Source of the DNA: Candidatus Omnitrophota bacterium
Lineage (GTDB): Bacteria; Omnitrophota; Gorgyraeia; Duberdicusellales; 4484-171
Direction of reading: 5' to 3'
Length of the DNA: 9,759 nucleotides
NCBI GenBank assembly: GCA_030601015.1
Contig: JAUVUO010000033.1
Span: 1 to 9,759 of the forward strand
The translations under genes were made by a program, and so were the position numbers. Under the pieces are notes generated by a model, which searched no databases, was not told where the DNA came from, and saw only the letters and a list, made by a program, of their open reading frames with translations. Positions 5,240-9,759 of this stretch are shown here, piece after piece (the first letter of the stretch is position 1; every line of letters begins with the position of its first letter).

Positions 5240-5729
5240 ATATTATTATTTTGTGTCTCAACTTCCGGTGCTTAAATTTAATGAAAGACCATCTATCGGA
5301 AAAGACTATTTTTTAGATGAGGCAAAGAAATGGTTAAGTCCGAAAGATTTGGAAATTATTGTAGACTTAAATATTAATGATTTTATCTTTAAAAAAGATG
5401 ATTTAACTGTTTTAAGAGAGTATAAATATTTTGAAAGAGTTTTAAGAGAAGAGTTAGTATTATTTCGAAAAAACTCATATTCAAATATAGATAGCAAAGT
5501 TTTGACTGTTGTGAGTTTAAGTGTTTTGGAAGGGAATCCTTTAGATGTTGAGAGAAAACTTTTATTGTTAAGGTGGACCTTTATTGAAGAAAAAGAACAA
5601 GGCCATTATTTTGATTTAGAATCATTGTGTTTATATTTTTTGAAATTACAGATTTTAGAGAGATTGTTTATATTTGATAAAGAAAAAGGCACTTTAGTCT
5701 TTGATAAATTATGTGAGGTAAAATCATGA
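5232..5729 (+). CDS. DUF2764 family protein of the V-type ATPase operon
   Basis: A 165-residue soluble protein of the DUF2764 family, found between the E and A subunit genes in V-ATPase operons of Chlamydia, Borrelia and Bacteroidetes. Typical features are the opening DKYYYFVSQLPVLKF and the C-terminal GNPLDVERKLLLLRW (104-118), GHYFDLESL (126-134) and LKLQILERL stretch. It is predicted to be mostly helical, with no signal peptide or membrane segment. The role is unproven; its fixed place and the absence of a subunit C gene make a structural part in the ATPase plausible. I chose ATG at 5232 because relatives begin at the KYYYFV motif and GGATGG (5221-5226) lies five bases upstream. ATG at 5223 would add three residues. 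Either start overlaps the end of atpE, and the stop overlaps the atpA start (ATGA), suggesting translational coupling. Confidence 0.87.
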   Translation: MDKYYYFVSQLPVLKFNERPSIGKDYFLDEAKKWLSPKDLEIIVDLNINDFIFKKDDLTVLREYKYFERVLREELVLFRKNSYSNIDSKVLTVVSLSVLEGNPLDVERKLLLLRWTFIEEKEQGHYFDLESLCLYFLKLQILERLFIFDKEKGTLVFDKLCEVKS

Positions 5730-7453
5730 GCAAACGTTGCGGGAATATTAAATTAATCCAAGGTAATATGATATGCGTAGGTTTTGATGGTGATATCATA
5801 CAGAATGAAGTAGGTTATGTGGTTTGCGGTAAAGAACGATTAATGGCGGAGGTAATCAAGATAAGCGGCGGTATAGCTTATATGCAGGTATTTGAAGATA
5901 CAAAAGGAATAAAGGCCGGGGATACGGTAGAGTTTTCAGGGAAGATGCTTTCAGTAGAGTTAGGCCCTGGTTTGTTAGGACAAGTTTATGACGGCCTGCA
6001 GAACCCATTACCTAAATTGGCAGAAGATCATGGGTTTTTTCTTCCCAGGGGTATCCAGCTAAACGCCTTGGATTATGAGAAGGAATGGCATTTTAAACCG
6101 ATAGTTGAGGATAAAAAAAATAAGAAAATATCGAAAGGTATTCCTTTGGGTTATGTGCGGGAAGGAATATTTAAACATTATATAATGGTGCCTTTTAATT
6201 TAAATGATGAGTATGAATTAGAATTTGTTGCTCCTGAGGGTGATTATAAGATTAAAGATACTATTGCCAGGATTAAAGACGGGAAAGGACAGGTTAAAGA
6301 ATTAAATATGGTTTTTGACTGGCCAATAAAGATACCCATTGATGCTTATGCCGAAAAATCTATACCTAAGGAACCTTTGACCACAAAAATTAGGATAATC
6401 GATACTTTTTTTCCTATTTCAAAAGGGGGTTCTTATTGTATCCCCGGGCCTTTTGGTGCCGGCAAAACTGTTCTTCAGCAGCTTACCAGTAGATATGCTG
6501 AGGTTGATATAGTTATTATTGCCGCTTGCGGAGAAAGAGCCGGTGAAGTGGTAGAAACTTTGAGAGAATTTCCAAAATTAGAAGATCCCAGGACGGGTAA
6601 ATCTCTGATGGAAAGAACGGTTATTATTTGTAATACCAGTTCTATGCCGGTTGCCGCACGGGATGCTTCTGTTTATACCGGGGCTACTTTAGGAGAGTAT
6701 TACCGGCAGATGGGATTAGATGTTTTACTCCTTGCTGATTCTACTTCCCGTTGGGCTCAAGCGATGAGAGAAGTTTCCGGCCGTTTAGAAGAAATACCCG
6801 GAGAAGAGGCTTATCCGGCTTATTTAGAATCTAGGATAGCGGAGTTTTATGAACGTTCAGGACTTGTAGAGCTTAATTTTGGGGAAAAGGGCAGCCTTAC
6901 TATTGGGGGCACGGTAAGCCCTGCCGGAGGCAATTTTGATGAGCCTGTTACTCAATCTACACTTAAAGTTGTAGGCGCGTTTCACGGCCTTTCCAGAGAC
7001 AGGGCAAATGCCAGAAAGTTTCCCTCTATTGACCCTTTAGATAGCTGGTCAAGGTATTTTAGTTTTATTAATGCTGATTTGATAAAAAAAGCAAAAAATA
7101 TTCTTGTTAAAGGTGACGAAGTTGACCAGATGATGAAAGTTGTTGGAGAAGAGGGTACGTCTATAGAAGATTTTGTAATTTATCTTAAATCAGAATTTTT
7201 AGATACGGTTTATTTACAGCAAAACGGGTATGATAAGGTAGATTCAGCGACAAGTTTAGAAAGACAAGAGTATGTTTTTGGAAAGGTGTATTCCGTTTTA
7301 AATAAAAACTTTAATTTTGATAAAAAAGGACATGCTAGAAAATCTTTTTATGAATTAAGACAGTTATTTATAGATTGGAACTATAAAAAATGGGGTTCTG
7401 AAGAATTTAAAGGCCAGGAAAGTGGTATTGATAAATTTTTAGAAGCCTATTGA
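5726..7453 (+). CDS. atpA: V/A-type ATP synthase subunit A (catalytic)
   Basis: Catalytic subunit of the V-type ATPase head, hydrolysing or making ATP at the A/B interfaces. The 575 residues match the family. An N-terminal beta-barrel (1-75) is followed by the long insert (about 100-200) that distinguishes V/A-type A subunits from F-type beta. The nucleotide domain then shows the Walker A GPFGAGKT (241-248), CGERAGEVVE (268-277) with the likely catalytic Glu270, Walker B LLLAD (334-338) running into DSTSRWAQAMRE, and PGEEAYPAYL (358-367). Many archaeal relatives have GERGNE in place of GERAGE. The C-terminal helical domain ends at residue 575. ATG overlaps the upstream stop in ATGA, so expression is probably coupled. 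A 91-base gap separates it from atpB. Confidence 0.97.
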   Translation: MSKRCGNIKLIQGNMICVGFDGDIIQNEVGYVVCGKERLMAEVIKISGGIAYMQVFEDTKGIKAGDTVEFSGKMLSVELGPGLLGQVYDGLQNPLPKLAEDHGFFLPRGIQLNALDYEKEWHFKPIVEDKKNKKISKGIPLGYVREGIFKHYIMVPFNLNDEYELEFVAPEGDYKIKDTIARIKDGKGQVKELNMVFDWPIKIPIDAYAEKSIPKEPLTTKIRIIDTFFPISKGGSYCIPGPFGAGKTVLQQLTSRYAEVDIVIIAACGERAGEVVETLREFPKLEDPRTGKSLMERTVIICNTSSMPVAARDASVYTGATLGEYYRQMGLDVLLLADSTSRWAQAMREVSGRLEEIPGEEAYPAYLESRIAEFYERSGLVELNFGEKGSLTIGGTVSPAGGNFDEPVTQSTLKVVGAFHGLSRDRANARKFPSIDPLDSWSRYFSFINADLIKKAKNILVKGDEVDQMMKVVGEEGTSIEDFVIYLKSEFLDTVYLQQNGYDKVDSATSLERQEYVFGKVYSVLNKNFNFDKKGHARKSFYELRQLFIDWNYKKWGSEEFKGQESGIDKFLEAY

Positions 7454-7544
7454 GTAGAATAAATCACTATAGCTTTTGTTTGTAGAATAAAAGTTTGGTT
7501 GTATAAATTTATTTTTTTAAGGTGTATTTATAGAGGGAGAAAAA

Positions 7545-8933
7545 ATGAGAAAGGTCCATAGTAAAATACTTAGTATTGTAGGTAATGTTATTACTGTTAA
7601 GGCTGCCGGAGTTGCTTATGAAGAATTAGCGGAGGTAAAAACTTCCAGAGGTAAGTCTTTAGCGCAGGTTATAAAAATTGAAGATGATATTATTTCTTTA
7701 CAGGTTTTTTCAGGAAGCCGGGGTATTTCTACAAATGATGAAGTCCAGTTTCTTAGCCATCCGATGAAGGTGCCTTTTTCTGAAAATATGTTGGGAAGAA
7801 TATTCACTGGCAGCGGTGTACCCAGAGATAACGGGCCCTCTTTAAATGAAAATTTAATTGAAATAACCGGGCCGGCTGTAAATCCGGCGAAAAGGATTAT
7901 TCCCCGCAGAATGATTAGGACAAATATTCCTATGATAGATGTATTTAATTCTTTAGTTGTATCTCAAAAGTTACCTATATTTTCAACCTCCGGAGAACCA
8001 TACAATGAATTGTTAGCCCGAATTGCTCTTCAGGCAGAAGTCGATATGATTATTTTAGGCGGAATAGGGCTTAAGTATGACCAATATATGTTTTTTAAAA
8101 ATGCATTAGAAGAAGGCGGGGCTTTAAACCGGTCAATTTTTTTTATTCATACTGCTTCTGACCCGATAGTAGAAGGGTTAATGGTTCCGGATCTATGTTT
8201 AGCTGTGGGAGAAAAATTTGCATTACAGGGGAAAGATGTTTTAGTATTACTTACAGATATGACTAATTTTGCCGATGCTTTAAAAGAGATCGCTATAACT
8301 ATGGAACAGGTCCCTTCCAATCGAGGGTATCCCGGAGATTTATATAGTCAATTAGCCAAAAGATATGAGAAGGCAGTTGATTTTGATAGTGCAGGTTCTA
8401 TTACGACATTGGCGGTAACTACTATGCCTGGAGATGATGTTACTCACCCTGTCCCTGATAACACAGGATATATTACAGAAGGCCAATTTTATTTAAAAGG
8501 CGGAAGAATAGAACCTTTTGGTTCTTTAAGCCGTTTAAAACAGCAGGTGAACGATAATACCAGAAAAGATCATAGGGCTATAATGGACGGGATGATTCAG
8601 TTGTATGCCGAATATAAAGAAACTGAAGAAAAAAGGACTATGGGTTTTAGAATGAGCAGCTGGGATAAAAAATTATTAAAGTATGGAAATCTTTTTGAGT
8701 CTCATATGATGGATTTATCGGTTAAAATTTCTTTGGAAGATGCTTTAGATAATGGGTGGAAAATACTAGCTGATTGTTTTGAGTCTCAAGAGACCAGTTT
8801 TCGTACCGATTTAATAAAGGAGTTTTGGCCAAAAAAAACAAACAATGAAGAAGTTGTATCTGCGGGAGATAAACCAGAAGTTTATGGTGTTAAAGATGAA
8901 GATTGCGAAGATGACGATAAAAAATTGAGTTGA
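7545..8933 (+). CDS. atpB: V/A-type ATP synthase subunit B (non-catalytic)
   Basis: Regulatory, non-catalytic partner of subunit A in the hexameric head; 462 residues. In place of a Walker A motif it has [15 protein letters not shown] (146-160), as expected for B subunits, which bind nucleotide without hydrolysing it. Other landmarks are the acidic [17 protein letters not shown] stretch (232-248), [17 protein letters not shown] (261-277), [14 protein letters not shown] (301-314) and PFGSLSRL (324-331), where Arg330 is the likely arginine finger reaching the A-subunit site. The last 25 or so residues are strongly acidic (EDCEDDDKK near the end) and look like a disordered tail added to the core. 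GAGGGAGA at 7533-7540 is a good ribosome binding site four bases before the ATG. The gap to atpD is 37 bases. Confidence 0.97.
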   Translation: MRKVHSKILSIVGNVITVKAAGVAYEELAEVKTSRGKSLAQVIKIEDDIISLQVFSGSRGISTNDEVQFLSHPMKVPFSENMLGRIFTGSGVPRDNGPSLNENLIEITGPAVNPAKRIIPRRMIRTNIPMIDVFNSLVVSQKLPIFSTSGEPYNELLARIALQAEVDMIILGGIGLKYDQYMFFKNALEEGGALNRSIFFIHTASDPIVEGLMVPDLCLAVGEKFALQGKDVLVLLTDMTNFADALKEIAITMEQVPSNRGYPGDLYSQLAKRYEKAVDFDSAGSITTLAVTTMPGDDVTHPVPDNTGYITEGQFYLKGGRIEPFGSLSRLKQQVNDNTRKDHRAIMDGMIQLYAEYKETEEKRTMGFRMSSWDKKLLKYGNLFESHMMDLSVKISLEDALDNGWKILADCFESQETSFRTDLIKEFWPKKTNNEEVVSAGDKPEVYGVKDEDCEDDDKKLS

Positions 8934-8970
8934 ATTGCTTTTTTTAGTGTGGATTTGGGGAATAATGTAA

Positions 8971-9582
8971 ATGCCTAAAATTAGATTAACAAAGAACGAA
9001 TTAAAAAAACAGAAAGAATCGTTAAAAAGATTTTTTCATTTTCTTCCTATGCTGCAGCTTAAAAAGAAACAGCTTCAGCTGGAGATAACCAAGATACATC
9101 AAACCATTAAAGAGCTTGCTGAAGAGATAAAAAGTTTGAGAGAAGAAATTGTTGCATGGGTAGACGTCTTTGCGGAAGAAGTTTCTATACCGGAATTTTT
9201 TAGTATTAAGAATATAAAAACGGAAAAAGGAAATGTTGCCGGAATAGAATTGCCGGTATTTGCAGGGATTGAGTTTGAAGAAAAATTTTATGATTTAATG
9301 TTAACGCCTTTTTGGGTAGACAAAGCTATAGAAATTTTAAAACAAAAGTTAACTCTTGAGATAAAATTATCGATTTATCATAAACAGATGGATATTTTAA
9401 AAGATGAATTACGAATAATTGCTCAACGGGTAAATTTGTTTGAAAAGATAAAAATACCGGAAGCCAAAGAAAATATTCGTGTTATACAGATATTTATAGG
9501 AGAACTTCAAACTGCTGAAGTTGTTAGAGGAAAGATTGCTAAAGCAAAATTAGAGAAAAAGAAAAGTTTGGCGGCTTTATGA
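8971..9582 (+). CDS. atpD: V/A-type ATP synthase subunit D
   Basis: Central rotor shaft that turns inside the A/B head and passes torque to the membrane ring. The 203 residues fit the family. The N-terminal KIRLTKNELKKQKESLKRF (3-21) and LQLKKKQLQLEI (28-39) begin a long helix, and the C-terminal RVNLFEKIKIPEAKENIR (153-170) with VVRGKIAKAK (184-193) forms the returning helix; together they make the coiled-coil stalk. The middle part (about 70-115) is a small beta-containing hairpin region. The ATG is preceded only by GGGG at 8957-8960, a weak site, so translation may depend on flow from atpB. The stop overlaps the start of the next gene in ATGA. No separate gene for subunit F, its usual partner, follows directly. 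Confidence 0.94.
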   Translation: MPKIRLTKNELKKQKESLKRFFHFLPMLQLKKKQLQLEITKIHQTIKELAEEIKSLREEIVAWVDVFAEEVSIPEFFSIKNIKTEKGNVAGIELPVFAGIEFEEKFYDLMLTPFWVDKAIEILKQKLTLEIKLSIYHKQMDILKDELRIIAQRVNLFEKIKIPEAKENIRVIQIFIGELQTAEVVRGKIAKAKLEKKKSLAAL

Positions 9583-9759
9583 TAGTTAAAATGAAAAGAA
9601 TTACATTAATTGTGTCGGAAAAGCATATCACCACTGCTTTGCAAAGTTTGCGAAAACTGGGAGTTGTGCATATAAGACATATGAGACAGCCTTAGCTCAT
9701 CATATAACTTCTCTTGAAAATAAGATTTCATTGGTGGAGAAGTCTTTTTTAATCATGGG
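9579..9759 (+). CDS. atpI: V/A-type ATP synthase subunit I, partial, apparent frameshift
   Basis: Start of the membrane stator subunit that anchors the peripheral stalk and forms the proton or sodium half-channel; the window ends after about 60 of an expected several hundred residues. The first 38 codons read MIVKMKRITLIVSEKH and onward to KLGVVHIRHMRQP, typical of subunit I N-termini, then meet TAG at 9693-9695. Reading resumes one frame over at 9695 as AHHITSLENKISLVEKSF, which continues the expected helical stretch. One missing T in a CCTTTA context at about 9692 would restore PLAHH. This may be a sequencing or assembly error, or a real mutation. The start overlaps the atpD stop (ATGA); ATG at 9591 is an alternative start. 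Confidence 0.8.

Noticed and set aside
5306..5497. A minus-strand frame inside the DUF2764 gene
   Set aside because: Lies fully within a recognised gene on the other strand and shows no family features.
7454..7544. Possible internal promoter and the direct repeat GTAGAATAAA (7454-7463 and 7482-7491) between atpA and atpB
   Set aside because: The candidate -35 (TTTGTA) matches only three of six bases before TATAAA, and a ten-base AT-rich repeat can arise by chance; the genes clearly belong to one operon.

Overview
The window is AT-rich bacterial DNA, with genes mostly on the plus strand. Its best taxonomic clue is the V/A-type ATP synthase operon, ordered E, DUF2764 protein, A, B, D, I. This is the compact layout known from Chlamydia and Borrelia and also found in several uncultured lineages. 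Together with the low GC, a pilin-like DUF4190 protein and a class 1B PyrD, it suggests an uncultured bacterium. A PVC-related or candidate-phylum lineage such as Omnitrophota is a guess, not a demonstrated placement.

Layout. Positions 1-1420 hold a half-size TSUP membrane transporter (119-475) and a YkgJ-type cysteine-cluster protein (581-1228). A convergent minus-strand gene (1422-2048) encodes an N-terminal DUF4190 membrane module joined to a pilin-like C-terminal domain, and a recognisable promoter lies upstream of it. Positions 2217-4037 carry two pyrimidine biosynthesis genes: pyrD (class 1B dihydroorotate dehydrogenase) and pyrF (OMP decarboxylase), which act at successive stages of UMP synthesis. 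Their 213-bp spacer is packed with three kinds of short repeat.

The 593-bp spacer 4038-4630 contains no intact gene. It holds a decayed GxxExxY-family gene whose two ends lie in a 19-bp exact inverted repeat built from 9-bp units. It also holds a 24-bp element that occurs once more, in front of the TSUP gene.

From 4631 to the end runs the V-type ATPase operon. E is the peripheral stalk, A and B are the catalytic and nucleotide-binding subunits, D is the central rotor shaft, and I is the membrane stator. The DUF2764 protein lies between E and A. Subunits C and F are not seen between E and I; subunit K and anything after I lie beyond the window. The beginning of atpI carries an apparent one-base deletion that breaks its frame at about 9692.

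No rRNA, tRNA, CRISPR array or complete mobile element was recognised. The less ordinary material is the repeat-rich, decayed DNA on both sides of pyrF, the pilin-like fusion, and the reduced ATPase gene set.
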